The translations under genes were made by a program, and so were the position numbers. A stretch of DNA of 64,000 nucleotides from Bacillus sp. REN16 (GTDB lineage: Bacteria > Bacillota > Bacilli > Bacillales > Bacillaceae_L), in assembly GCF_020731355.1 (NCBI RefSeq), contig NZ_JAJFZK010000002.1:335807-399806 (forward strand), written 5' to 3'. Below, piece after piece: positions 9,378 to 18,527 of the stretch; the first letter of the stretch is position 1; each line of letters begins with the position of its first letter. Below the pieces are notes generated by a model that was not told where the DNA came from, ran no database searches, and was given only the letters and a program-made list of their open reading frames with translations.

Positions 9378-9833
9378 TTATACTTTTCTAGATTGCAGGT
9401 ACGTATGTAGTAAATTCGGTATAAGTGGATTTATGTTTTCCGGAAGAGTATAGAGACCAAAGAACTGGGCATCCAATCCTTCGCTACGATTTACTTCAAG
9501 ATGTCCGCCAACAATCTCCCTTGTAACATAAGCAATCGTAATTGGATAAAATTCATCTCCATTTGGCAGTTTCACATGGTGTTCTTTACCAGAAAACACA
9601 CCGACAAGATCTAATTTTCCGATTCGCAGCCCTGTTTCTTCTAGTACTTCTCTCCTACCTGCTTCTTCAGCAGATTCTCCTAATTCTAAAAACCCTCCAG
9701 GAACACCCCAATCACCATTCAAACGTCGGTGAAGTAAGATTTCACCATTTTCATTAATAACACCCACAGCAGTACCAACTAAATTAAGCGGTCGATTACC
9801 GATAACTTCTCTTAAATCTTCAATATAACCCAT
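9378..9833 (-). CDS. Nudix hydrolase
   Basis: 151 residues. The Nudix box is complete: GGFLELGESAEEAGRREVLE followed by ETG (about residues 47-69), giving the G-x5-E-x7-REVxEETG Mg2+-binding signature. These enzymes hydrolyse nucleoside diphosphate derivatives. The upstream strand (LVGTAVGVINENGEILLHRR) and later FYPITIAYV fit the alpha/beta/alpha fold. Substrate cannot be told. It is a single gene on its own. Confidence 0.88.
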   Translation of the reverse strand: MGYIEDLREVIGNRPLNLVGTAVGVINENGEILLHRRLNGDWGVPGGFLELGESAEEAGRREVLEETGLRIGKLDLVGVFSGKEHHVKLPNGDEFYPITIAYVTREIVGGHLEVNRSEGLDAQFFGLYTLPENINPLIPNLLHTYLQSRKV

Positions 9834-10048
9834 GCGAATTCTCCTTTTATTGGAAAATGATTTAGTTGTAGAAATAATAACATATTTAGGTATAAAATAA
9901 AATTCGAATTTTCATATTATTTAACATGATGCAGTATTAACGCCATCACATTTAATTATTGTCATTATCAAAAACATGCTGTCGTTTCCCGGGAAATGTT
10001 GTCGGTAATGAGAAATTTGTCGGATGTATTCAAAAAGAAAAATACGAA
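9834..10048. other. Intergenic region with a palindrome
   Basis: No gene seen. It contains the perfect palindrome TTTCCCGGGAAA (9985-9996), flanked by GTCG and TTGTCGG. This could be a regulator site or chance. The Nudix promoter presumably lies close to 9850-9900, but I cannot name its boxes with confidence. Confidence 0.3.
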
Positions 10049-10080
10049 AAGGTCCGAACCATATTTCAGGTTGGGACCTT
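10049..10080 (-). terminator. Terminator downstream of htrA
   Basis: AAGGTCCGAACC (10049-10060) pairs with GGTTGGGACCTT (10069-10080) with one mismatch. The minus-strand tail is TTTTCGTATTTTT. Confidence 0.7.
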
Positions 10081-10111
10081 CCTATAATTTAAGATAAATT
10101 TCTCTCTATCT

Positions 10112-10204
10112 TTATTCCCCTGTTTTTTCAGTAAGCCATGCTGTATATTCTTCTGAGATTTTTTGATCAAACAAGGTTTCGTAAATTGTGTCTTTGCTAT
10201 CTTC
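10112..10204 (-). pseudogene. C-terminal protein fragment between htrA and its terminator
   Basis: After the htrA stop, a second minus-strand frame reads EDSKDTIYETLFDQKISEEY, then TAWLTEKTGE and TAA (10112-10114). It has no start codon and is cut by TAA at 10205-10207. The composition is clearly protein-like (charged amphipathic helix). It looks like the last 30 residues of a lost gene of this operon. The family is not recognised. Confidence 0.35.
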
Positions 10205-10214
10205 TTAATTAGCG

Positions 10215-11618
10215 TTATTCAAGTCCTGTATTATTGCTTGTTAAAGTTAGCTTTGCTGTTTCGAGTTTGCCACTGCGGTAAAAGCTTAACTCAATTTCGT
10301 CGCCTATTTTCACTTTTGAATATAAATATTGGCGAAGCTCCATTGAGCTTTTAATTTCTGTATCATTGATTTTCACGATGACATCGGTCATTTTTAAGCC
10401 TGCTTTTTCAGCTGCAGAGTTCTGTGCAACACTTGTTACGATAACTCCTTCCTTGATATTCTCAGGAAGGTCGGCATAATACATTCTTGGAATTTCAGCA
10501 AGGTCTGCTAAACCTATGCCGATAAATGGACGTTCAATTTTCCCGCTTTCAATTAAGCTGTTTATAATCGGCACAACATCATTACTAGGGATCGCAAAGC
10601 CTAATCCTTCAACCCCACTGTTTGCAATCTTTAAGCTGTTAATACCAATGATTTGTCCTTGTGTATTTAAAAGGGCACCACCACTGTTACCGGGGTTTAT
10701 CGCAGCATCTGTCTGAATAACGTTTAGCTCCCAGCTGCCTGCCGAGGTATCAACAGAAATACTGCGATCCTTTGCACTTACAATTCCTGATGTCACTGTT
10801 CTTGATAAATCAAGTCCAAGTGGATTTCCAATGGCATACACCTGATCACCAGGGCGCAGTGATTCGGAGTCACCAAATTGCAGAACCGCCTCTACATTTT
10901 TAGAATCTATTTCTAAAACAGCTAAATCAGTTAACGGATCTGTTCCAATTAATTTAGCCATTGTCTTTTCACCATTATAAAGGGAAATTTCCACTTCATT
11001 CGCATTTTCAATTACGTGGTTATTTGTTACAATGTACGCTTTATCGCCTTCCTTTTGGAAAATAACTCCAGAACCTGTTCCGCTAGGCACACTTTGTGAG
11101 TTACTTCTATTAAACGGATTTTGTTGAGCCTGCATGCTTGTAATTCCAACAATTCCTTTTGATGCATCTTCAACCATATCCGCAACTGAAGAAGTTGAGT
11201 CATTAACTGCAGTTGGTTGAATTTTCACCGGTCCAGAAGCTTCAATTACCTCTGTGTTCTTCTCAGTTGCTGGTGCATCTGAATTGAAATAACCTTGTAA
11301 TCCATCAATATGTGGTGCGACTCCAAGTGTTAATGCAGAGCCCAGAATGCCTGCGGATACCATTGACAAAAAACTTTTCATTTTACCATTTGATTTCTGT
11401 TTAGGCTTCGATGAGCGAAGTGTCGTTTCTTCGGTAACTGCTGATTGCTGAATTGTTTCTGCTTCAAATGGTTTAGATGGAACTTTCTCTGCATCTGATT
11501 CTAATTTCATCTCTTGTTGTTCGTACTGAATTTCTTCAGGTTGATTTTCTCTATTTTCTGGGTTGGTAGATTGATCTTCTGTATGATTAAATTCATCAAA
11601 ACGTTTATCATTTTCCAT
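10215..11618 (-). CDS. htrA: HtrA/DegP-family membrane serine protease
   Basis: 467 residues from the ATG at 11618, which has AAGGAGGAATTCAAA upstream. A cytosolic Q/E-rich N-terminus (about 1-80) is followed by one membrane helix (LSMVSAGILGSALTLGVAP). The trypsin-like domain has the catalytic triad in NNHVIENA, DLAVLEI and NPGNSGGALL. A C-terminal PDZ domain holds GVIVTSVAQNSAAEKAGL. It degrades or refolds misfolded exported proteins at the outer membrane face. It lies downstream of a two-component pair but behind a terminator (11706-11731), so it has its own promoter. The layout resembles the CssRS/HtrA secretion-stress module of B. subtilis. Confidence 0.93.
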   Translation of the reverse strand: MENDKRFDEFNHTEDQSTNPENRENQPEEIQYEQQEMKLESDAEKVPSKPFEAETIQQSAVTEETTLRSSKPKQKSNGKMKSFLSMVSAGILGSALTLGVAPHIDGLQGYFNSDAPATEKNTEVIEASGPVKIQPTAVNDSTSSVADMVEDASKGIVGITSMQAQQNPFNRSNSQSVPSGTGSGVIFQKEGDKAYIVTNNHVIENANEVEISLYNGEKTMAKLIGTDPLTDLAVLEIDSKNVEAVLQFGDSESLRPGDQVYAIGNPLGLDLSRTVTSGIVSAKDRSISVDTSAGSWELNVIQTDAAINPGNSGGALLNTQGQIIGINSLKIANSGVEGLGFAIPSNDVVPIINSLIESGKIERPFIGIGLADLAEIPRMYYADLPENIKEGVIVTSVAQNSAAEKAGLKMTDVIVKINDTEIKSSMELRQYLYSKVKIGDEIELSFYRSGKLETAKLTLTSNNTGLE

Positions 11619-11705
11619 TTTGAATTCCTCCTTGATTAACTCCTTGTATCTATAATAGCCAAAAATTATGAACAAAATATTAACAAACCTTGAAAAGACA
11701 TGGAA

Positions 11706-11731
11706 AAATCCATCAAAAAATTGATGGATTT
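11706..11731 (-). terminator. Terminator of the regulator-kinase operon
   Basis: AAATCCATCAA and TTGATGGATTT form a perfect 11-bp stem with an A4 loop, overlapping the kinase stop. TTTTT follows on the minus strand. Confidence 0.8.
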
Positions 11732-13133
11732 ACTCAAATGGAATTCGAATTTCGAACTTAGTTCCTTTTCCTTTTTCACTAGTCACTTTAATTTTTCCGT
11801 TATGTAGCTGGACAAGCTGTTTAACAATTGAAAGTCCCAGACCGAATTGACCAAATGGCGTTCCAGTTCTTGAGACATCAGCTTTGTAAAAACGATGCCA
11901 GATATTTTCGATTTCCTCTCGGTCAATTCCCATCCCAGTGTCTTCAATTTCGATGATCGTTTCGTGCTCGCTTGCTTTTCCACGAATCAAAATTGTACCG
12001 TTCTCGGTGAATTGGATGCTGTTCTTGATAATATTAATTAAAATTTGTATCAAACGATCATAGTCAGCTGTTATTGTTAAAGCTTCAGGAACCTCAACGA
12101 TTAATTGATTATTTTTTTCATCCGCCTGTGGCTCAAGTGTATCTTTTACAACCTCAAATACATCAATTAATTCGATTGTTTCCTTTTGGAGGGTCACTTG
12201 ATTGGAGCGAATTTTTTCATAGTCCAAGTTTTCATTCACAAGGCGTATTAGGCGCTTTGTTTCCTGGCTTACTAATTGAACACCCTTTTCCTTTTCTTCA
12301 TCAGGAATCAGATCATTTTTTAATCCTTCAATCACACCACTAATCGTTGTAAGTGGAGTCCGCATTTCGTGAGAAACATCAGCCATGAATTTACGTCTTC
12401 GGCTCTCAAGGCTTTCGATTTCCTGCATCGATTTCTGCAAACGTTGTGCCATTTCGTTAAAATCCTGTGACAGCTCACCAATTTCATCAAAATCGGATGA
12501 GGGCAATTTTACGGAAAAATCCCCTGCAGAAATCATTGAAGTTGCTTTCCTTAGACGCTTAATCCGCTTTACATGAATCGTAGACAAGATCCAGCTCATT
12601 AAAAGTGCCACTGCCAATGCCAAAAACATCGTATAAAATAAATATCGGTTGATATCATGTATCATTTCCTGTGTTCCACTGATCGGTGATGCAAGCAGGA
12701 CCCCACCGACAAAGGTTTGACCAAGCATATAAGGCATAACGATAAATGTCACTTCCTGCTCAAAACGCTTATAATCCTGTTTCACGGACACGATATGTCC
12801 GCTTCTAACCTTGTCCCATTCTTGCTTTTTCAGCTTTACTTGCGGTACAAATCCACCACCGACACTTAAACTGACTCCATTTTCGTCAAATACTGTAAAA
12901 TAAATATTCCGCTCACCCAGCATGTTTGAGTATTGCCGAATTAGTGAATCAACATTTGAGGTGCGATTAAGATCTGCAATGATATTCTCTCCATATGTGG
13001 TCAATTCATCGACCTTTTCTTCAAAGACGAGATTCCCAACATAATGCGCGAACACAATACTTAAAATAATAAATGCAACTACAATCACACTTATGTGGCT
13101 AAAAAGCTGCTGAAACATGTACCGAAATTTCAT
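11730..13133 (-). CDS. Membrane sensor histidine kinase
   Basis: 467 residues. Two membrane helices (about 12-32 and 165-185) flank a 130-residue extracytoplasmic sensor. Then come HAMP (about 186-240), a HisKA domain with phospho-acceptor ADVSHEMRTPLTT, and an ATPase domain with N box NIIKNSIQF, G1 DTGMGI and G2 GQFGLGLSIV. Its start overlaps the regulator stop by 4 bp (ATGA), so the pair is translationally coupled. With htrA next door it probably senses envelope or secretion stress, like CssS. That role is inferred from neighbours, since overall similarity to CssS cannot be scored here. Confidence 0.9.
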   Translation of the reverse strand: MKFRYMFQQLFSHISVIVVAFIILSIVFAHYVGNLVFEEKVDELTTYGENIIADLNRTSNVDSLIRQYSNMLGERNIYFTVFDENGVSLSVGGGFVPQVKLKKQEWDKVRSGHIVSVKQDYKRFEQEVTFIVMPYMLGQTFVGGVLLASPISGTQEMIHDINRYLFYTMFLALAVALLMSWILSTIHVKRIKRLRKATSMISAGDFSVKLPSSDFDEIGELSQDFNEMAQRLQKSMQEIESLESRRRKFMADVSHEMRTPLTTISGVIEGLKNDLIPDEEKEKGVQLVSQETKRLIRLVNENLDYEKIRSNQVTLQKETIELIDVFEVVKDTLEPQADEKNNQLIVEVPEALTITADYDRLIQILINIIKNSIQFTENGTILIRGKASEHETIIEIEDTGMGIDREEIENIWHRFYKADVSRTGTPFGQFGLGLSIVKQLVQLHNGKIKVTSEKGKGTKFEIRIPFE

Positions 13134-13831
13134 TTTTCTTCCTCGACAGACTCATCGAATTTGTAGCCAACACCCCATACTGTATGAAAAAAGGGCTGGT
13201 TTGCTGTACCCAGTTTTTTTCGAAGCCGCTTAATATGGACATCAACTGTGCGCTCATCCCCATAAAACTGGTAGCCCCACACACGATCCAATAACTGTTC
13301 CCTTGTAAACACCTGCTTCGGATGTTGCGCAAAATAATATAATAAATCAAATTCCTTAGGTGTTAAATTGGTAATAGCTGTCCCATTTAGGCGGACCTCT
13401 CTTGTATTCTTATTAATTTTAAAATATCCGGTTTGAAGAGTGTCGGCTTCTGCATCATCTACATTCCGATTATTATAGCGGCGAGTGACTGCTTTGATCC
13501 GTGCCATTAAGGCCAGTGGACTAAATGGCTTTGTGACATAGTCATCCGCTCCCATCTCAAGTCCCAATACCTGATCAGATTCACTATCCTTCGCTGTCAG
13601 CATGATTATTGGAACAGTGCTTTTCTCCTCGCGAATTTTTCGGCAAATGCTTACTCCATCCATCCCAGGCAGCATCCAGTCCACAATGAGTAAATCCCAA
13701 TTTTCCTCTTTAAAACGGTTATAGCCTTTTAGACCATCATGGACAAATTCCCCATCGATGCCTTCCTTAGAAAAAAACATTTCAATCATCGAACAAACAC
13801 TTTCATTATCTTCTATAACAAGAACTTTCAT
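13130..13831 (-). CDS. OmpR-family response regulator
   Basis: 233 residues. The receiver domain has acidic pocket EDN (7-9), phospho-acceptor Asp in LLIVDWMLPGMDG (about 52), Thr in MLTAKD and Lys in VTKPF. The winged-helix DNA-binding domain (about 130-228) has LTPKEFDLL and DERTVDVHIKRLRKKLG. It partners the overlapping kinase gene and probably controls htrA and itself. Confidence 0.92.
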   Translation of the reverse strand: MKVLVIEDNESVCSMIEMFFSKEGIDGEFVHDGLKGYNRFKEENWDLLIVDWMLPGMDGVSICRKIREEKSTVPIIMLTAKDSESDQVLGLEMGADDYVTKPFSPLALMARIKAVTRRYNNRNVDDAEADTLQTGYFKINKNTREVRLNGTAITNLTPKEFDLLYYFAQHPKQVFTREQLLDRVWGYQFYGDERTVDVHIKRLRKKLGTANQPFFHTVWGVGYKFDESVEEEK

Positions 13832-13903
13832 GTTTACAACTCCTATATCGAACCATTCATACTTCTATTTTACTATACAAATTCTTATTTATAAAAGGAG
13901 TGC

Positions 13904-15187
13904 TTATTTTTTTATAAACTGATATTCACGTCCGTAACTATCAGTGTAATGCAGTTTTATTTGATTATCACTTATTTCAAATATCAAGGTTTCATACAGA
14001 TATACAGCTTGGTAACTGAATTGATTGTTTATTACTTTTACAAGATTAATAGGATACGTATAGGGAACACCATACTTTTTAGGTGCTGTTAAAAATAGGG
14101 AGCTGCCGTTATTTTGGTGAACGGTAAGCATCATACTTTCAGTTTCATACTTGCCTACTAATGGCGTGAAATCAATATCATTTTCTATTTTTTCCCTGCC
14201 TGCAATAGGCTTTATATCAATGCCAAATACAATTTTCGAAAGATTATCACTCAGTTTTTCAACAGGTGTAAGATTTAGATTTGATAATACAATGACCGTT
14301 ACATCCTTATCTAGATATAAATAAAAATCACTGACAAAGCCGTTGATATCACCAGAATGACAGGCTGCTTTTTCAGGGTTATTTAGTAAAAACCAACCAT
14401 ACCCATATCCATCGAGGTTAGCAGTAAACATTTGGCTGACGAGCTCTTTGCTTAAAATGTTGCCCTTACGTATAGCTTGTCCCCACTTGAATAGATCCTC
14501 AACAGTCGAGTATAAACCGTATGCACCAAGAGGAAATGACATGTCTATAAATTCTGTATAAATGATCGTTTTATGTAATGTGTGGCCCGTTGCCAAATGT
14601 GGAACAATGGTTCTTCCATCATCGACACCTGTATCCATCATTCCGAGGGGATGGAATATTGTTTCCTTTAAAAAATCTGAATAGGATTTCCCTGTAATTT
14701 TTTCAATTACTGCCGTTAATACTAGATAACCAGCATTACAATATTCCATCCTCTCCCCCGGCTCAAACTCAAGTGGTGCTATTTTAAGAGAGTCTATGAT
14801 TTGATCAAGTGTGGAGGGCAGCCGCATCGATTTCGCCCAATAGTCCGGTGATGAAGTGAAATCAGCGATTCCTGATGTATGGGATAACAAGTGATGAATC
14901 GTGATTTGATTGCCATACGTAAAGTTCGGTAACAACAGATCAACTGTATCCGTTAATGCAAGCTTGCCTTCATCAACAAGCTTCAAAATAGCTGCTGCCG
15001 TAAATGCCTTAGACAAGGAACCGATTCTGAATTTCGTTCTTGAAGTCGCCTGCACCTCATATTGGAAGCTTGCATATCCATAGCCCTCTGAAAGCAGGAT
15101 TTCGTCTTTTTCCGCCACAAGTACAGCCCCATTAAAATAACCTTGATCAGCTAGTGATTTCATATAACTTTGCAGTTTTTGACTCAT
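13904..15187 (-). CDS. Class C beta-lactamase/esterase-family serine hydrolase
   Basis: 427 residues. The active-site SxxK is in RIGSLSKAFTAAAILK (about residue 58), the Tyr motif YxN is YCN in MEYCNAGY, and the third motif is HSGDINGF. No signal peptide is visible, so the enzyme may be cytosolic. Members act as esterases, peptidases or beta-lactamases, so resistance should not be assumed. A C-terminal extension of about 100 residues is present. The ribosome binding site AGGAGG precedes the ATG at 15187. Monocistronic. Confidence 0.85.
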   Translation of the reverse strand: MSQKLQSYMKSLADQGYFNGAVLVAEKDEILLSEGYGYASFQYEVQATSRTKFRIGSLSKAFTAAAILKLVDEGKLALTDTVDLLLPNFTYGNQITIHHLLSHTSGIADFTSSPDYWAKSMRLPSTLDQIIDSLKIAPLEFEPGERMEYCNAGYLVLTAVIEKITGKSYSDFLKETIFHPLGMMDTGVDDGRTIVPHLATGHTLHKTIIYTEFIDMSFPLGAYGLYSTVEDLFKWGQAIRKGNILSKELVSQMFTANLDGYGYGWFLLNNPEKAACHSGDINGFVSDFYLYLDKDVTVIVLSNLNLTPVEKLSDNLSKIVFGIDIKPIAGREKIENDIDFTPLVGKYETESMMLTVHQNNGSSLFLTAPKKYGVPYTYPINLVKVINNQFSYQAVYLYETLIFEISDNQIKLHYTDSYGREYQFIKK

Positions 15188-15234
15188 AAATTCCTCCTAT
15201 GTATGGAAGGGCTAGTGAGCTTAGCCCCAAAGTG

Positions 15235-16173
15235 TTACACCTTCATTTCCCCATGTTCGATCGCTGACTTTTCAATTTGTATGGTGGTGTGTTCTATTTT
15301 AAATTTATCGCGAATTTTATCAATCGCTTGCTGTAAAATTTCCTGACTATCGTGGTCATCCTTGATTAAAATATGACAGGTAAGTGAATCCATGCCAGAT
15401 GTAATCGTCCAAATGTGGAGGTCATGAACATCCAGAACCCCGTCAATTTCTTCAAGTGTCGCCTTTACCTCTTTTTGATTAATTGTGATTGGTGTACCTT
15501 CCATTAAAATATGAATCGAATGCGTTAATACACCCCAAGCACTTTTTAAAATGAGAATCGCAACCACAACTGAAATAATCGGATCCGCAATATACCATTC
15601 AAAGAGCAACATCAATAGACCAGCTACTATCGCCCCAACCGACCCTAGAGCATCTCCTAGGACATGCAAATATGCACTGCGAAGGTTGACGTTATTTTTC
15701 ACATCGCCTTTGCTGATCAATGACCAGGCACTAAGCAAATTCGCCAAAAGCCCAATTCCAGCAATGATCATCATAGTCCCGCTTGCCACTGTGGGCGGTT
15801 CAAAAAAGCGTTGAACTGCCTCATACACGATAAAGCCCGCGATGATGAACAGTGTAACCGCATTAAATAGAGCAGCCAAAATTTCAAACCGGTAAAATCC
15901 GTAGGTTTTCTTCGGTGATGCAGGCCTTGTCGCAAACCAAAACGCAACCAAGCTTAATAATAGAGAGCTTGCATCACTCAGCATATGACCTGAGTCTGAT
16001 AGTAAGGCTAAGCTATTTGTAAAAAGTCCCCCGAAAAATTCAAGCAGCATAATTCCGGTGGTAATAATGAGAGCAATGAGTAAACCTTTTTTGTTTCCTT
16101 CCCTCACTTCATCGAAATGATGGTGATGATGGTGACCATGATGGTCGTGTCCATGATGATGGTGATGTCCCAT
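15235..16173 (-). CDS. czcD: Cation diffusion facilitator, Zn/Cd/Co efflux (CzcD)
   Basis: 312 residues. The N-terminus is extremely His-rich (13 His in the first 20 residues), a metal-collecting loop. Six transmembrane helices carry the transport-site motifs LLSDSGHMLSDA and YLHVLGDALGS. The cytosolic C-terminal domain (VHDLHIWTITSGMDSLTCHI) is the CDF dimerisation/metal-sensing fold. It exports divalent zinc-group metals in exchange for protons. It sits 11 bp after czrA, so it is controlled by metal release of CzrA. Confidence 0.93.
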   Translation of the reverse strand: MGHHHHHGHDHHGHHHHHHFDEVREGNKKGLLIALIITTGIMLLEFFGGLFTNSLALLSDSGHMLSDASSLLLSLVAFWFATRPASPKKTYGFYRFEILAALFNAVTLFIIAGFIVYEAVQRFFEPPTVASGTMMIIAGIGLLANLLSAWSLISKGDVKNNVNLRSAYLHVLGDALGSVGAIVAGLLMLLFEWYIADPIISVVVAILILKSAWGVLTHSIHILMEGTPITINQKEVKATLEEIDGVLDVHDLHIWTITSGMDSLTCHILIKDDHDSQEILQQAIDKIRDKFKIEHTTIQIEKSAIEHGEMKV

Positions 16174-16184
16174 CGTTTCCCCTC

Positions 16185-16493
16185 CTATTCGTGTTCGATA
16201 TGATGAATGACTTGGTGCAGCAAGGTAATGACATGTTCATCATCATATGTATAAAGGAATGAGTTTCCTTCGCGTCTGTATGTCACTAAGCGCAGATTTC
16301 TTAGAAGGCTAAGTTGATGGGATACCGCCGACTGTGACATTTCGAGGACCTCTGCAATATGAGTGACCGAGCATTCCTCTTGAGATAATAAAAAGAGGAT
16401 TTTTATCCGCGTTGGATCGGCAAGTGCCTTAAATATCCGTGACGCTTCGTCAATAGTCATTTCTGATAAAAATGAATGTTCCTTTTGTTCCAT
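16185..16493 (-). CDS. czrA: ArsR/SmtB-family zinc-sensing repressor CzrA
   Basis: 102 residues. A winged-helix domain (ALADPTRIKILFLL; the recognition helix region is MSQSAVSHQLSLL) is followed by the alpha-5 metal site. The C-terminus DEHVITLLHQVIHHIEH gives the exact D-x-H-x10-H-x2-H spacing of Zn(II)/Co(II) sensors such as S. aureus CzrA. Metal binding releases it from DNA. First gene of the czrA-czcD operon, with a palindromic operator at 16593-16614. Confidence 0.93.
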   Translation of the reverse strand: MEQKEHSFLSEMTIDEASRIFKALADPTRIKILFLLSQEECSVTHIAEVLEMSQSAVSHQLSLLRNLRLVTYRREGNSFLYTYDDEHVITLLHQVIHHIEHE

Positions 16494-16592
16494 TTTTTAC
16501 CTTCTTTCTTATTGTTCTTTACATCCGTATGGTAATGAATGAATTCAGAAAACATAATCAGATAGGGTTTTCTGCAATTTTGGAATGGTAAC

Positions 16593-16614
16593 TATATGAA
16601 CATATGCTCATACA
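16593..16614. promoter_or_regulatory. Probable CzrA operator
   Basis: TATATGAACAT and ATGCTCATACA form a continuous 22-bp palindrome with two mismatches. It contains the TGAACA-type half sites typical of SmtB/CzrA operators. It lies 100 bp upstream of czrA, so a long leader or a distal promoter is implied. Confidence 0.65.
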
Positions 16615-16687
16615 TAATATTAAGATGCGAGATAAAATGTGTCAATAGGAATTGGAAATTAATTCATTTTAGAAAAAGTATTAAAAA

Positions 16688-16714
16688 ACCTGCATTCCGT
16701 CTTGAAATGCAGGT
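16688..16714 (-). terminator. Terminator of the acetyltransferase gene at 16723
   Basis: ACCTGCATT and AATGCAGGT pair perfectly (9 bp). TTTTTT follows on the minus strand. Confidence 0.85.
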
Positions 16715-16722
16715 GCAACATA

Positions 16723-17286
16723 CTATTTGCCTTGTTCCCATTCTTCCCTCAAAAGTCCCATGCGAATTGAATCATAGTAGAAGCCATTATAATAACGGCA
16801 TTTTCTCATACGCGCTTCGAGTGTCATGCCAAGCTTTTGGCCAACCTTGATCATGCGGTGATTTCCTGACCAAGTGGTGTACCCGACTCTTTCGATGTAC
16901 GGGATTGTTTCAAACAAATAGTCAATCCAAAGCTTAATTGTTTCCGTTCCGCAGCCATCACCCCAATATTCAGGTAGATAGATGACTATCCCCATCTCAA
17001 GCCATCTTGTTGCTTCACTTTCCCAGTAAAAAGTAACAATACCAATGATTTGACCATCTGCTTCAATAATCATTTGATCTAATGGATAGTGTTGCATTGT
17101 GAGCTGATGCTCTGCCTTTTTTAAATACGTTTCTTTATCAATATACTTATGGCTGAAATAAGGTGCATCCCATTTTTTCCATTCCGGATTTGGATCAGCA
17201 TAGCGAAACTCCCAAAGACTCGGCAGATCTTCACTTTCAATTTGGCGTAATGTTACTTTTTCCCCTTTAATTTTGACCAGATTCAT
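16723..17286 (-). CDS. GNAT acetyltransferase, RimJ/RimL type
   Basis: 187 residues. It begins VKIKGEKVTLRQIESEDLPS, as in RimJ/RimL-like N-acetyltransferases. The acetyl-CoA binding region is EYWGDGCGTETIKLWIDYLF, and the late motif MIKVGQKLGMTLEARMRKC (kinship to VGxKLGF) follows. Substrate unknown; it could be a protein N-terminus, an amino acid or a drug. Single gene with its own terminator. Confidence 0.8.
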   Translation of the reverse strand: MNLVKIKGEKVTLRQIESEDLPSLWEFRYADPNPEWKKWDAPYFSHKYIDKETYLKKAEHQLTMQHYPLDQMIIEADGQIIGIVTFYWESEATRWLEMGIVIYLPEYWGDGCGTETIKLWIDYLFETIPYIERVGYTTWSGNHRMIKVGQKLGMTLEARMRKCRYYNGFYYDSIRMGLLREEWEQGK

Positions 17287-17400
17287 TCTGCTCCCCCTGT
17301 TTTCGTTAAATGTATATTTCCAACATTTTACCTATTCATATATTTTTTATTCGATATGAATAGAGAAAATCCTTTCTTTTATGTACCTTCAATACGAAAA

Positions 17401-17431
17401 AAAAGCATGCAGCGTTAATCTGCATACTTTT
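17401..17431 (-). terminator. Terminator of the flavin monooxygenase gene
   Basis: The minus-strand RNA pairs AAAAGTATGCAG with CTGCATGCTTTT (one G-U). A run of eight T follows. Confidence 0.85.
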
Positions 17432-18527
17432 ATATTCCGACTACTTCTAAAAAGTGGTCTTTAAATGATTCTTCTTTTTCAAATTGCATTTTTTGTTGTT
17501 GTTCAATTTCAGCCCGTCTTTCGATCTCGAATTCTTTTAATTTTGTTTCGCTAAAATCACCATCAATTAAGGCTTGTTCGAGGATCGGTGCTAACACATA
17601 AGCATCCTTTATTGCACAGTTGATTCCAATCGCAGCTGTTGGAGTCATGGTATGAGCGGCATCGCCTATAATGACTAGACCATCCTTAACCCACGTTTCT
17701 GCATTTGAGCTGAACACTTTTAAGCAAACAAAGTTTTTCCAAGACTGGATATGGTCATGAACGATTGGTTCTAACTCTGGAAAACTTGTTAAAAGTGGTT
17801 CCAAAAATGGTTCCAGCGGTTGTTTCCGTAAAGAGGCAATTGTGCCTTCTTCAATGTTCCAGCCGATTTGAATCATTCCACCTGTTTGTGTGAATAAGGC
17901 AAGTTGATGACCATTGACAAAGACCATTTTAGTTGAAGGTGCCCACCCTACTGGTGCTGGAATCTTAGCCCAAAGTACATCATACCCATGTGTTTCCTCC
18001 GAGGCAGTAATGTCAGCAAGTCTCCTTACGGTCGAATAACGACCGTCCGTACCTACAACGACCCGGCTTGAGATATTAATTTCTTTTCCATTTTGTTTTG
18101 CTGTTACACCTGTGTAGTTTCCATTTTCGTCCTGAACTAGCCCAGTTACACTCGTATTTAATAGCAGCTTATAATTTGGAAACTGCGCAGCTTCGTTTGA
18201 AACAGCGGACAAGATATGTGGCTGCGGGATATGGATTCCAACATGATCCTCTCGTGTTGGAGTGATTGATTTTACAATATTTCTTCCATAATAATATTCA
18301 ACTTTTTTCATTTTTAATAATCCAAGTGCTTCTATTTTATCGAAAAGATTATGTTCTTTTAAAATGGCTTCAGTTTCTGCGTTGATGTGCTCTCCTCTAA
18401 ATTCACGATTATCCCCTGAAGTGCGCTCAACAACAATGGTAGATATTCCTTTCTTAGCCAATAAGTAGCCAAGTAAAGCACCTGCCGGACCTCCGCCTAC
18501 TATGCAAACATCTGTCTGTAGATTCAT
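17430..18527 (-). CDS. FAD-dependent aromatic-type monooxygenase
   Basis: 365 residues from the ATG at 18527, preceded by GAAGGTGAAAAT; an upstream in-frame ATG lacks a site. The N-terminal dinucleotide fold is CIVGGGPAGALLGYLLAKKG (about 7-26), and the second FAD motif is LVIIGDAAHTMTPTAAIGIN (about 278). This pair defines the p-hydroxybenzoate hydroxylase/UbiH fold, which uses NAD(P)H and O2 to hydroxylate a substrate. The substrate cannot be inferred. Monocistronic; no pathway neighbours. Confidence 0.85.
   Translation of the reverse strand: MNLQTDVCIVGGGPAGALLGYLLAKKGISTIVVERTSGDNREFRGEHINAETEAILKEHNLFDKIEALGLLKMKKVEYYYGRNIVKSITPTREDHVGIHIPQPHILSAVSNEAAQFPNYKLLLNTSVTGLVQDENGNYTGVTAKQNGKEINISSRVVVGTDGRYSTVRRLADITASEETHGYDVLWAKIPAPVGWAPSTKMVFVNGHQLALFTQTGGMIQIGWNIEEGTIASLRKQPLEPFLEPLLTSFPELEPIVHDHIQSWKNFVCLKVFSSNAETWVKDGLVIIGDAAHTMTPTAAIGINCAIKDAYVLAPILEQALIDGDFSETKLKEFEIERRAEIEQQQKMQFEKEESFKDHFLEVVGI

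Noticed and set aside
9985..9996. Palindrome TTTCCCGGGAAA as a regulator site
   Set aside because: Perfect but short, single copy, and not placed against a promoter I could identify. Kept only as a note.
13904..15187. Functional beta-lactamase resistance gene
   Set aside because: The S-x-x-K, Y-x-N and H-x-G motifs are shared by esterases and peptidases, there is no signal peptide, and the sequence gives no evidence of drug hydrolysis.
15208..15226. GGGCTA...TAGCCC hairpin upstream of the beta-lactamase-like gene as a terminator of czcD
   Set aside because: No T run follows on either strand and the stem is only 6 bp.
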